In this document: piece by piece, positions 56,362 to 64,000 of the stretch
How the letters are laid out: every line of letters starts with the position of its first letter
How positions within the stretch are numbered: position 1 is the stretch's first letter
Origin: Paenibacillus marchantiae
GTDB taxonomy: Bacteria; Bacillota; Bacilli; Paenibacillales; Paenibacillaceae
Reading direction: 5' to 3'
Length of the DNA stretch: 64,000 bases
Assembly: GCF_028771845.1 (NCBI RefSeq)
Contig: NZ_CP118270.1
Coordinates: forward strand, 6,200,001 to 6,264,000
The notes under the pieces: model-generated
Databases searched by the model: none
Told to the model about the DNA's origin: nothing
What the model saw: only the letters and a program-made list of their open reading frames with translations
Made by a program: the position numbers and the translations under genes

Positions 56362-57663
56362 ATGAGAAAACGATTTCTATTATCCCTCGTAGGTGCGCTG
56401 TTGCTGTCCAGCCTGCTTCTTGCCGGGTGCAACTCCGGTGAAAGTTCCGAAGGTTCAGGGAAGGTAACACTAACGTTCGGAACAAGTCAGAGCGGCATTC
56501 CACGTACGGGTATCATGCAAACGATGGCTAAAGAATATGAGCAGGAAACGGGTGTGAAAATTGACTTTCAGGTGGTCCCTGATGCCCAGTGGCGTGACCT
56601 GATTAAGGTGAAGCTCGCCTCCGGCGAAGCTCCTGATATTTTTAATGTCGATGTGGATCCACTTAGCATGCCTGCCAACGTAAGACCTGAGGAAAATGCA
56701 ATTGATCTGACCAATGAGGAATTTACAGGACGCATGTCCGAAGAGATTTTACCAACGGTTAGCTATAAAGAGAAGGTGTACGGGGTTTCTTTTGCACCAT
56801 CGAAAATATGGTATGTGTACTATAACAAACGCATCTTTGAAGAGCTCGGCATCCAGCCGCCAACGTCCTACGCCGAGTTCAAGGCGATCAGCCAGAAAAT
56901 CAAGGACAAGGACATCATTCCGTTCTATCAGGCTCCTGCCAGCGGATGGTATCAGGTGCTGCCTCTGTTCGAAACCGGTCCAAACTATGAGCAAGCTGCG
57001 CCGGGAACGTACGAGAAGCTGAACAACAATGAGATGAAGGTCGCGGATTTGACGCAGCTCAAGACGGTCATTGAACAGTTAAAGGAATTTGCGGATCTGG
57101 GTTACTTCGGCAAGGATTTTCTGTCCAACACGGTCGAGGCTGGCATTGAATCCTTTGGTCAGGAGAAGGCAGCGATGCTACTTCGAGTTCCGGGCACCGA
57201 AAAGGAAGTGTCTGAGGCGTATCCAGACATGAAGGACAATATGGGATTTTTCGTGATGCCATGGGGCGATAATCAGACGATTGGTGTGAATCCGGGCGGT
57301 TCGGCTGCGATGTTTGGCAACAAAAACAGCAAGCACCCGGAAGAGGTACTGAAGTTTTTCCGGTGGATTACGGAGCATGATCATCTGCAGCGTGTATTCG
57401 ATGGTGGTGAAGGCAATCTGACCATCTGCTGGCCTGAAATTGAACCGAAGCTGACACAGGACTATATCGATTATGAGAAAAATCATGAGAAAGGTACGGT
57501 CATGCAGGCCGCTGTGAAGTACATTGATCCGCAATGGATGGATATCGGCAAGGATCTCTCCGGCATGTTCGCCGGAGCCATGACCCCTGATCAGATTCTG
57601 CAAAATATTGATAAACGCCGGGCTGAGCAAGCCAAAGTGCTGAAGGATGAGGCGTGGCAATAA
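56362..57663 (+). CDS. Sugar ABC transporter substrate-binding lipoprotein
   Basis: A protein of 433 residues of the family 1 sugar-binding type. The signal peptide ends in a lipobox LLLAGC (Cys 23), so it is lipid-anchored outside. Then LTFGTSQSGIPRTG and EYEQETGVKIDFQVVPDAQWRD are typical of these proteins, and GVNPGGSAAMFGNKNSKHPEEVLKFFRWI lies in the C-lobe. GGGAGG lies 8 nt before the ATG; an ATG five codons earlier overlaps that site. The sugar is unknown. Two permease genes follow; no ATPase gene adjoins, as is usual when a shared MsmX-type ATPase is used. Confidence 0.93.
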   Translation: MRKRFLLSLVGALLLSSLLLAGCNSGESSEGSGKVTLTFGTSQSGIPRTGIMQTMAKEYEQETGVKIDFQVVPDAQWRDLIKVKLASGEAPDIFNVDVDPLSMPANVRPEENAIDLTNEEFTGRMSEEILPTVSYKEKVYGVSFAPSKIWYVYYNKRIFEELGIQPPTSYAEFKAISQKIKDKDIIPFYQAPASGWYQVLPLFETGPNYEQAAPGTYEKLNNNEMKVADLTQLKTVIEQLKEFADLGYFGKDFLSNTVEAGIESFGQEKAAMLLRVPGTEKEVSEAYPDMKDNMGFFVMPWGDNQTIGVNPGGSAAMFGNKNSKHPEEVLKFFRWITEHDHLQRVFDGGEGNLTICWPEIEPKLTQDYIDYEKNHEKGTVMQAAVKYIDPQWMDIGKDLSGMFAGAMTPDQILQNIDKRRAEQAKVLKDEAWQ

Positions 57664-57777
57664 CAGCGCGTATTCTGGGTAAACACATGAGGCATGTGGC
57701 TAACCACCATTATAATGCAGCGAGGTGAGGCACCATGCACTCATGCATTTTGGCAGGAAGGACAGGTGTAACAGTTT

Positions 57778-58650
57778 ATGAATGTAAATAAGATATATCC
57801 TTGGTATTTCTCATCTGGAGCGATTGTGCTGTATCTGCTGTTCATCGTCGCTCCCGCCCTGCTGGGCATCTATTATTCCTTCACCGATTGGAACAGTTAC
57901 AGTTCGGAGAAAAACTTTATTGGTCTGGAGCATTTCCGAACCATTCTGGCGGGTGATCCAACGTATTTACTTTTCATTAAGAATACAGTCCTTTTCACTC
58001 TGATTACTTCGATCGCCAAGACGGTTCTGGGCCTATTCCTAGCTCTATTGCTGGTCAGCGGTGTGAAGGCCGCCAATCTGCACCGGATGATCATATTTTC
58101 ACCCCAAGTACTTTCGTTCCTGATTGTCGGCCTGGTCTTCAAAAGCCTGCTCGATCCCAACAACGGCTTCGTTAACGTGACACTGCGTTCGCTGGGGCTG
58201 GACGTTCTGGCCCAGAACTGGCTGGGCTCCCTTACTTGGGCAATGCCATCTATTATGGCGGTGGATACGTGGAAAGGCATGGGGTACATTATGGTGCTGT
58301 TCATTGCTGGACTACTCGCCATTCCTCGGGATTATTATGAAGCGGCATCGATTGACGGTGCCGGCTTCTGGCAGAAACTGTTTCGAATCACGATCCCAAT
58401 GCTGATGCCGACAATTACCATCGCCACGGTACTCAATATTACGTATGGGCTGCGGGTATTTGATGCGGTATATGTACTGACCAATGGTGGACCAGGCAAC
58501 GCTACAGATGTGATTAACACAGCGGTGTATTCCTCTTTTGCTAAAGGCTATTGGGGGCTCGGCAGTGCATTATCCACGATTCTGTTTGTCATTATGGCGA
58601 TCATCTCCTTCTTTATCATCCGCTTGATGAACCGAAAGGTGGAATACTAG
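57778..58650 (+). CDS. Sugar ABC transporter permease 1
   Basis: A MalF/UgpA-type permease of 290 residues with six membrane segments. The EAA loop that docks the ATPase is YYEAASIDGAGFWQKLFRITIP. It ends directly before the start of the second permease. Confidence 0.93.
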   Translation: MNVNKIYPWYFSSGAIVLYLLFIVAPALLGIYYSFTDWNSYSSEKNFIGLEHFRTILAGDPTYLLFIKNTVLFTLITSIAKTVLGLFLALLLVSGVKAANLHRMIIFSPQVLSFLIVGLVFKSLLDPNNGFVNVTLRSLGLDVLAQNWLGSLTWAMPSIMAVDTWKGMGYIMVLFIAGLLAIPRDYYEAASIDGAGFWQKLFRITIPMLMPTITIATVLNITYGLRVFDAVYVLTNGGPGNATDVINTAVYSSFAKGYWGLGSALSTILFVIMAIISFFIIRLMNRKVEY

Positions 58651-59475
58651 ATGCGAGTGAAAAAACGGCTGGTTTCCATCGGATTAAATGTACTCGCTTG
58701 GCTTCTTAGCCTGGTGGTCCTGATTCCTTTTGTCGTCATTGTGCTGAATTCATTCAAGTCCGATGCCGAAGCCAAAGTGCTCAAACTGACCCTGCCCGAG
58801 AAGTTCATCTTTGAAAATTATAAAATCGTCTATGAGCAGGGACACTTGGGTGGTTCCTTTTTCAACAGTTTGCTGCATTCAACGGCTTCTTCCCTTCTGC
58901 TGGTGTTTGTTGTGGCGTTCTCAGCCTTCACTTTATCGCGTAATTATTCGAAGTTAAGCAAGTTCCTATATTTCTTTCTTATTCTGGGCATTACGCTGCC
59001 ATTGAACTACATTCCACTAATGGAGGTCATGAAGTCGCTGGGCATGATTAATTCGCATGTGGGCATGATTCTGCTCTATACCGCGATGGGCATTCCGATC
59101 TCGCTATTCATCACATATGCGTTTGTATCCAATATTCCAAAAGAACTGGATGAAGCAGCGATCATGGACGGATGCAACGGGATCAAGCTATTTCTCAGAA
59201 TTATTGTGCCTTTGCTCACGTCCGTGCTGGTGACGGTATTTGTTCTTAATTTCCTGAGTGTCTGGAATGAGTTTACCGCCCCGCTCTACATGCTCAATAC
59301 CGTCGAGATGTGGCCAATGACGCTCGCTGTCTATAACTTCTTCGGACAATTCAGTGCTCAGTGGAATCTGGTCAGTGCGGATATCGTGCTTACGTCCCTA
59401 CCTGTATTGATTGTGTTCCTGATTGGGCAAAAATATATTGTGGGTGGTCTGACTTCCGGGGCGGTTAAGGGTTGA
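58651..59475 (+). CDS. Sugar ABC transporter permease 2
   Basis: A MalG/UgpE-type permease of 274 residues with six membrane segments. The EAA loop is KELDEAAIMDGCNGIKLFLR. The ATG follows the first permease stop without a gap, with AAAGGTGG upstream. Last gene of the transporter operon. Confidence 0.93.
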   Translation: MRVKKRLVSIGLNVLAWLLSLVVLIPFVVIVLNSFKSDAEAKVLKLTLPEKFIFENYKIVYEQGHLGGSFFNSLLHSTASSLLLVFVVAFSAFTLSRNYSKLSKFLYFFLILGITLPLNYIPLMEVMKSLGMINSHVGMILLYTAMGIPISLFITYAFVSNIPKELDEAAIMDGCNGIKLFLRIIVPLLTSVLVTVFVLNFLSVWNEFTAPLYMLNTVEMWPMTLAVYNFFGQFSAQWNLVSADIVLTSLPVLIVFLIGQKYIVGGLTSGAVKG

Positions 59476-59526
59476 GATGTATCCGAAATGAGAATTCAAT
59501 ACACCGGGCTACTTTGAAATTCATCA

Positions 59527-59563
59527 TTGACATCGTGTTTATTTGTAACTATTATAGTTACAA
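59527..59563 (+). promoter_or_regulatory. Promoter and palindromic operator of the Rrf2 gene
   Basis: TTGACA (59,527-59,532), 17 bases, TATTAT (59,550-59,555). A perfect 21-bp palindrome, two 10-base arms (TTGTAACTAT and its complement) around a central T, covers the -10 at 59,543-59,563, the placement expected for an autorepressor. Confidence 0.8.
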
Positions 59564-59578
59564 CGGTGGTGATCATGC

Positions 59579-60004
59579 ATGAAACAAATCAGTAGTCGCT
59601 TTTCCATTGCGGTTCATACGTTGTCCCTGGTCGCTGTTGTGCCCAATGAGTGCACGGGAGATTTTATCGCCAAAAGCGTGAATACCAATCCCGTCATTAT
59701 TCGGCGGATTATGTCCAAGCTGAAACAGGCCGGCCTGATCGAGGTCAGACCCGGTGTCGGCGGTGCTTCTTTGTTAAAGGACCCCGCGGACATTACGCTT
59801 TTGGATATATATCGTGCACTTGAGGTTGTGGAGGATGGCGAGTTGTTTAACTTCCACAAGCATCCAAACCCAAATTGTCCGGTTGGCAGCATGATCGAAC
59901 AAACCTTGCGCGCCGAACTCATTGAGGCTCAGCTAGCTATGGAGCAGCGTTTGAAACGTGTAACGATACAACAGATGATGGATCAGGTTCACGTCTCTGA
60001 ATAA
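59579..60004 (+). CDS. Rrf2-family transcriptional repressor
   Basis: A protein of 141 residues. The winged helix is seen in CTGDFIAKSVNTNPVIIRRIMSKLKQAGLIEVRPGVGGA. Only one Cys lies in the region where iron-sulfur members have three (NPNCPVG), so a thiol- or ligand-responsive YwnA-type regulator is more likely than an IscR type. Its own promoter carries a perfect palindrome. The next gene is a QorB-like oxidoreductase, the probable target. Confidence 0.88.
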   Translation: MKQISSRFSIAVHTLSLVAVVPNECTGDFIAKSVNTNPVIIRRIMSKLKQAGLIEVRPGVGGASLLKDPADITLLDIYRALEVVEDGELFNFHKHPNPNCPVGSMIEQTLRAELIEAQLAMEQRLKRVTIQQMMDQVHVSE

Positions 60005-60029
60005 AAAAGCTCATTACGAGCTTTTTTTA
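60003..60029 (+). terminator. Terminator of the Rrf2 gene
   Basis: AAAAAAGCTC, 5-base loop, GAGCTTTTTT, overlapping the stop codon. Confidence 0.8.
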
Positions 60030-60141
60030 AACCTTTCGTTGTAATCACACCTGTTATAACATATACGATTACATCCATTCATGTAGATTGACATTTCACA
60101 TTAGTGTCGACACAAACCATACCTTATAGGAGGATAATACA

Positions 60142-60999
60142 ATGAGAATTTTAGTTACTGGAGCAACAGGTCACTTGGGTTCACTGGTCGTAGAGGCTCT
60201 GTTACAAACGGTATCTGCTGGGGATTTGGCTGTAAGTGTACGCAACCCGGAGAAAGCGGAAGCATTGCGTGCTCAAGGTGTGGACGTTCGTCACGGTGAT
60301 TTCGATCAACCGGAAACGCTGGAAAAAGCATTTGCAGGCGTGGATCGGCTGCTGCTTATCTCTACAGACGGTGACAATGAAACGCGTATTCGCCAACATC
60401 AAGCTGCCGTGCACGCTGCCAAGAAAACAGGCGTTGGATTCATCGCTTATACCAGTGTTGTGAATGCGGAGAAAAACACCCTTTCACTGGCTGAAGTACA
60501 TCGTGCCACAGAACAGGCTATCCGCGAATCCGGCATTCCTTATTCCTTCCTGCGCAACAACTGGTACCTGGAAAATGAAGCAGGTAGCGTTCAAGCAGCT
60601 ACCCAGGGCGCACCTTGGGTGCATGCAACTAATGCCAGCCAAGTGGGCTGGGCTACTCGCAGTGATTATGCGCATGCTGCCGCTGCAGTACTGACAGGTG
60701 AGGTACATGAAAATTCAGTATATGAGTTGTCTGGTAAACTTCGTACTCAAGCTGAGCTTGCAGCCATCGTTGGGGAAGTGCTTGGACAGGATATCAACGT
60801 GCAAAACGTGGATGATGCTGCTTACGCTGACATTATGAAAGGTGCAGGTCTGCCTGACTTTGTAGTCTCCATGCTCGTTGATATGCAGAGTGCCATCCGT
60901 GAAGGCGCACTGGCTGTAGAGAGCGATACATTGGAAAAATTGCTTGGCCGTTCAGCTCAACCATTGAGTGAGGGTGTAAAAGCAATTGTAGGCAAGTAA
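60142..60999 (+). CDS. NmrA/QorB-type NAD(P)H-dependent oxidoreductase
   Basis: An atypical short-chain dehydrogenase of 285 residues. The cofactor loop is VTGATGHLGSLVVEAL; RNPEKAEALRAQGVDVRHGDFDQPETL follows as in E. coli YtfG (QorB), a quinone reductase. AGGAGG lies 7-8 nt before the ATG. A TTGACA lies about 50 bases upstream of the start, and half-sites TTGTAAT and ATTACA near 60,040-60,075 could be bound by the Rrf2 protein. Confidence 0.88.
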   Translation: MRILVTGATGHLGSLVVEALLQTVSAGDLAVSVRNPEKAEALRAQGVDVRHGDFDQPETLEKAFAGVDRLLLISTDGDNETRIRQHQAAVHAAKKTGVGFIAYTSVVNAEKNTLSLAEVHRATEQAIRESGIPYSFLRNNWYLENEAGSVQAATQGAPWVHATNASQVGWATRSDYAHAAAAVLTGEVHENSVYELSGKLRTQAELAAIVGEVLGQDINVQNVDDAAYADIMKGAGLPDFVVSMLVDMQSAIREGALAVESDTLEKLLGRSAQPLSEGVKAIVGK

Positions 61000-61029
61000 G
61001 TCTAAATAGAAGAGAATAGAATGGATATC

Positions 61030-61071
61030 AAAAAGGGACACACCAACGAATGTTGGATGTGTCCCTTTTTG
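61030..61071 (+). terminator. Terminator of the QorB-like gene
   Basis: AAAAAGGGACACA and TGTGTCCCTTTTT with an inner CCAAC/GTTGG pair form a very long stem; it can act in both directions. Confidence 0.8.
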
Positions 61072-61187
61072 TGTAACAGCGATCTATAAAAAGATATAGC
61101 AGTTGAACGTACTATTTATACTAAACTAGTTCAATTGTGATATAAATTCAATATAGATATCGATAATCCCCATCACCGTTACATCGA

Positions 61188-61724
61188 TTATTGCTCGATA
61201 TATCGTGCCGGAATGTGATCGGCCAGCCAAATATTTTCGTTTCCATGATAGAAAAGAATTCCGTCCTTGAACGCTTGAGCCGCGTTAATTTTCAGTATTA
61301 CCGGCTGGTCATCACGTCTTCGTCCCACCTGATTGGCGGTATCCATATCTGCGGACAGATGAACATACTGCCTCTGCCGAGGCTGCAAACCTTGCTCCAT
61401 AATGGAAGCAACCGACCGCATTGGCGTGCCATGATAGAGTATCTCCGGTGGATCGGCAGGTGTTTTGGATATCTTTTGCGGAGTCGAATGACCATATAAT
61501 GCCCGAATGCGTCCAGAACGGACCTCATGTCTCTTCTTCTCCGAAGCTTGAATCATCCGCTCCAGATCTGCTTCCGTGACGTCCTGCCACTGTGGACTCT
61601 CATGTAAAGCCACCAGCAATTGCGGAATCTCTACCCAGCCCTCTTCGTCCAGCTCCAGCTCGTACTCCCAAGGGGCGTGACGCAAGGCGTATGAGAGCTC
61701 TTTACTTAACTTCATCAGATCCAT
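61188..61724 (-). CDS. kptA: RNA 2'-phosphotransferase (Tpt1/KptA)
   Basis: A protein of 178 residues. KptA transfers a 2'-phosphate from RNA to NAD. Signatures: KLSKELSYALRHAPWEYELELDEEGWV, ILYHGTPMRSVASIMEQGL and YVHLSADMDTANQVGRRR. The ATG at 61,724 has GGGAG about 9 nt upstream, where an ATG three codons earlier would be too close. The bacterial role is unclear, since the tRNA-splicing substrate is absent. Confidence 0.92.
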   Translation of the reverse strand: MDLMKLSKELSYALRHAPWEYELELDEEGWVEIPQLLVALHESPQWQDVTEADLERMIQASEKKRHEVRSGRIRALYGHSTPQKISKTPADPPEILYHGTPMRSVASIMEQGLQPRQRQYVHLSADMDTANQVGRRRDDQPVILKINAAQAFKDGILFYHGNENIWLADHIPARYIEQ

Positions 61725-61808
61725 TGCGATCATCTCCCAATTAAGTTAACAATTCATTAGACAAATACTGTCTGTACCACTACATGAAAGGGTGAACGCT
61801 CTGCTTCT

Positions 61809-62267
61809 TCAGGTTCTCTCCGGTTGTACTGCCGCCAAAATCTCCTGAATGTTGCGGGCGAGTCCCTCATCATCTTCCTGATTAAACTGGCGGTGTCCAT
61901 CGATGCCACGATGAATAATCGTGTTCATCACCGGATGAACTTCCCGATCGGAAGCCACCCGGATCAGATCATCGGCAAAATCTACAGCCTGCTGCTCACT
62001 ATAGTTAAAAGGTTTAATCAGCATACGGATGCTCAGTGCATGAGCCTGTGGCTCCGCCAGCTGATCCCGATGAGTGATGCCATATACCGCACCAAATCCA
62101 AAAGCAGCAATCACCTGACGCTCCAGTTCCGTTGTCTGTTCCAAAGGTGTACCGATCAGTTCACATATTTTGCCCACCATCTGCTCCAACTCTGAAGCCG
62201 CCGCAGCCAAAATTACGTCATTAATATCGTCAGCGTTGATAAATCCAGTCATATTGTATTTCTCCAT
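61809..62267 (-). CDS. Unknown helical protein (possible immunity-protein type)
   Basis: A protein of 152 residues, mostly helical and acidic, with no signal peptide. It carries ELERQVIAAFGFGAVYGITH and VMNTIIHRGIDGHRQFNQ. The layout is reminiscent of the Imm48 group of immunity proteins, but I am not sure of the match and no toxin gene is nearby. GGAG lies 6 nt before the ATG. Confidence 0.55.
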   Translation of the reverse strand: MEKYNMTGFINADDINDVILAAAASELEQMVGKICELIGTPLEQTTELERQVIAAFGFGAVYGITHRDQLAEPQAHALSIRMLIKPFNYSEQQAVDFADDLIRVASDREVHPVMNTIIHRGIDGHRQFNQEDDEGLARNIQEILAAVQPERT

Positions 62268-62423
62268 TTCTGCTCCGTATTTGATCCATTCTCTCAGACT
62301 CTATGAGAACATTGTATCGAAGTTTGGGTCGTGAGTTCAAATGAAATGATTAATTACCTCCGTTTCAGGAAAAACAAGCAAAATAAAATATTCGATTTAT
62401 GCCTATAACATAAGAAATAGTAT

Positions 62424-62458
62424 AGGCGTTATCCGAAGCAGATGCCCGAATAACGCCT
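62424..62458 (-). terminator. Hairpin after the FAD oxidoreductase gene
   Basis: AGGCGTTAT and ATAACGCCT pair as a perfect 9-bp outer stem (inner CG pairs extend it), 40 bases after the stop codon; the T run is weak. Confidence 0.45.
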
Positions 62459-62497
62459 TGCGTAAATTTGTTTCATATAGTTCTCTTAAAAGTCTAT

Positions 62498-64000
62498 CTA
62501 ACAATTCCCTGCCAGTTCCGCATCTGTCCAATGAAGTTGAACACCCTGGCGAATCAGCTGTGCCTGATAGGCATGAAGATGCTCCGTCGAAGCCCTCACT
62601 TCTGAGGGCTCTACTTGCTGTGCAATGGCATAAGCGGCAAGGGTGCCAGCAGCCTCGCCAATATTCCATTCGGTGGGATGCAGACGGTAACAACCGTTCG
62701 CAATCTGGGTCATGGAAATATTTTTGCAAGCTGGGAGCAAGTTCTTGACTCGCACCGGGATGAGTGCACCCAGCGGAATCTCATAGGGATGGTTCGGTAT
62801 ATAAAAAGTCCGCTGGTTCACGGTTGTCGGATGGAGATCCAGATGATAACTGCCGACACCCACACTATCCTCGTAACGTTTGGCTCCCTCTGTTCCCCGC
62901 AATTCCTTGCTCACATCCTGCTCGGTAATGGTATATACGCCTCGGATTCGCCGTGATTCCCGAATATACGGCGCTTTCGCGAGACCGTCTTCCGTACCGA
63001 GCACATCTCCACGCAGCCTTACGCCCGGATAACCCTTTCCGCCGTCCAGTCGGGAAGCTGCTGTCTGAAGCCAGTACACTAAGGAAAGAGTTAGTTGCCT
63101 CGCCGCTTCCAGATGCCGCTCGCGTTCCTCCGGCGATACACCAATGATCGGCCCGGCGTAATAATCGTTCAGTGCCCAGTTGAGCAGCGTGACTTCACCA
63201 TCATTCAGTGACTCTGTCCATATAGCCGGGTCAACGATCCGCCGATAATCCCACAGGGAGGTTATGCCCTGATCATTCGGGAACATCGTGAACTCTTTCA
63301 GCTTGGAGGTATCATTGGCATCCGAAGCGTACCAGCTCAGGATCGGATACAGTGAGAACGAGGGAACATACTGACGCCAGCAATCATAATCCCTCGGACG
63401 AGGGATCGTGAAGTCTCCTCCCGGCACATAATCCACTGCCGCCACATGGGTAATCGACTGCATGTCTAGCGGATTCCCTTCATCCAGGGCATGTGGCTCA
63501 CCCGTATCCCGCCGAGATTCCGCTCCACTTACATACTCTACTCCCGCAAGGGGAAGCAGATCACCGCATTCTGTAGCATCGAGATAATAGGCACCCTGGA
63601 GCTTAATTAATCCCCCATTTCGCTCTTCACGCACAGTCACGCCAGTCACCCGGTCACCTGCTGTATCTACCTGAACTGGCACAGTATGATAGAGCACCTC
63701 GATTCGACCGGTGTTCACGTAAGGCCCAAGCATCTCGTGCAAAACGGCAAGCGCGACCTTCGGTTCATGCGCCAAGCGGCTCACCCAGCCATTGCCGGGG
63801 TTAAGAACAGGATCGCTCTTGGCGACATCCGTAAGCGGGTAGTTCCGTCTGTAGTAATCTCTGACTCGGCTGCGGAACTCACGATACGATGCTGTACTGC
63901 CAGATTGTTCAATCCAGCGGTGTTCATCTGGCGGTACTGCCTGTGAGGTCAATTGACCGCCAAGCCAGTCCGTCTCTTCCGTCAAAAGTACCCGTTGCCC
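62498..64000 (-). CDS. FAD-dependent oxidoreductase (FAD_oxidored type), 5' end outside window
   Basis: At least 500 residues; the frame is open to the right edge and the N-terminal dinucleotide-binding GxGxxG is not in view, so the true start is beyond base 64,000. The visible N-terminal part VLLTEETDWLGGQLTSQAV directly follows that motif in this family. Then AYYLDATECGDLLPLAGVEYV (second FAD contact) and IPLGALIPVRVKNLLPACKNIS, with NGCYRLHPTEWNIGEAAGTLAAYA near the C-terminus closing the FAD site. Enzymes of this group act on unknown, often sugar-related, substrates. Confidence 0.88.
   Translation of the reverse strand, partial: GQRVLLTEETDWLGGQLTSQAVPPDEHRWIEQSGSTASYREFRSRVRDYYRRNYPLTDVAKSDPVLNPGNGWVSRLAHEPKVALAVLHEMLGPYVNTGRIEVLYHTVPVQVDTAGDRVTGVTVREERNGGLIKLQGAYYLDATECGDLLPLAGVEYVSGAESRRDTGEPHALDEGNPLDMQSITHVAAVDYVPGGDFTIPRPRDYDCWRQYVPSFSLYPILSWYASDANDTSKLKEFTMFPNDQGITSLWDYRRIVDPAIWTESLNDGEVTLLNWALNDYYAGPIIGVSPEERERHLEAARQLTLSLVYWLQTAASRLDGGKGYPGVRLRGDVLGTEDGLAKAPYIRESRRIRGVYTITEQDVSKELRGTEGAKRYEDSVGVGSYHLDLHPTTVNQRTFYIPNHPYEIPLGALIPVRVKNLLPACKNISMTQIANGCYRLHPTEWNIGEAAGTLAAYAIAQQVEPSEVRASTEHLHAYQAQLIRQGVQLHWTDAELAGNC

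Overview
The window looks like a Firmicutes chromosome, most likely a Paenibacillus. This rests on spore genes (spoVAC/spoVAD/spoVAE), late competence genes (comEA, comEB, comEC, comER), a Leu T-box before leuS, the yqeG-yqeH-aroE-yhbY-nadD-yqeK-rsfS run, and a YesMN-type two-component system beside a sugar ABC transporter. Genus is inferred; no rRNA or other marker lies in the window.

Layout. (1) 1-10,188, minus strand, very A+T rich: the 5' part of a non-ribosomal peptide operon, read leftward. It holds an NRPS (C-like stub, A, T, C), an Fe(II)/2-oxoglutarate hydroxylase of the TauD/SyrP type, and a second NRPS that runs off the left edge (degenerate C, A with a Gln-like code, T, C, start of A). 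(2) About 10,740-15,610: decayed accessory DNA. It contains IS110, IS3 and IS5 remnants, a truncated ABC-type ATPase followed by an intact HNH nuclease gene (Septu-like remnant), and a nucleoside deoxyribosyltransferase-like gene. (3) About 16,090-27,912: a Tn7-like transposon. Its ends are marked by two pairs of a 13-bp repeat in inverted orientation, each pair spaced 30 bp. Cargo is a possible PD-(D/E)xK nuclease, a broken HEPN gene, an IS30 copy and an IS110 stub. The core is a ribbon-helix-helix regulator, a small unknown gene, a TnsD-like TniQ, a fused TnsA-TnsB, TnsC and a second short TniQ. No CRISPR-Cas genes are present. (4) 27,996-64,000: higher-GC core chromosome.

The Tn7-like element lies immediately downstream of the 3' end of comEC, with its transposition genes nearest to comEC. 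That matches a TnsD-type site-specific insertion with comEC as the attachment gene. The genes that normally follow comEC in Firmicutes (holA, rpsT) are absent from the window, so the space downstream of comEC appears to have collected at least 28 kb of foreign DNA, possibly including the NRPS operon.

In the core region, comEA-comEB-comEC serve DNA uptake. leuS is controlled by a T-box carrying a CUC specifier. yqeG to cvfB form a tightly packed minus-strand run for ribosome assembly, NAD synthesis and shikimate synthesis. The MoxR-DUF58-transglutaminase genes form one operon. spoVAC-AD-AE serve dipicolinate uptake in sporulation. A histidine kinase/AraC-type regulator pair is divergent from a lipoprotein and two permeases for a sugar. 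An Rrf2 repressor with a perfect 21-bp palindrome over its -10 box precedes a QorB/NmrA-type oxidoreductase.
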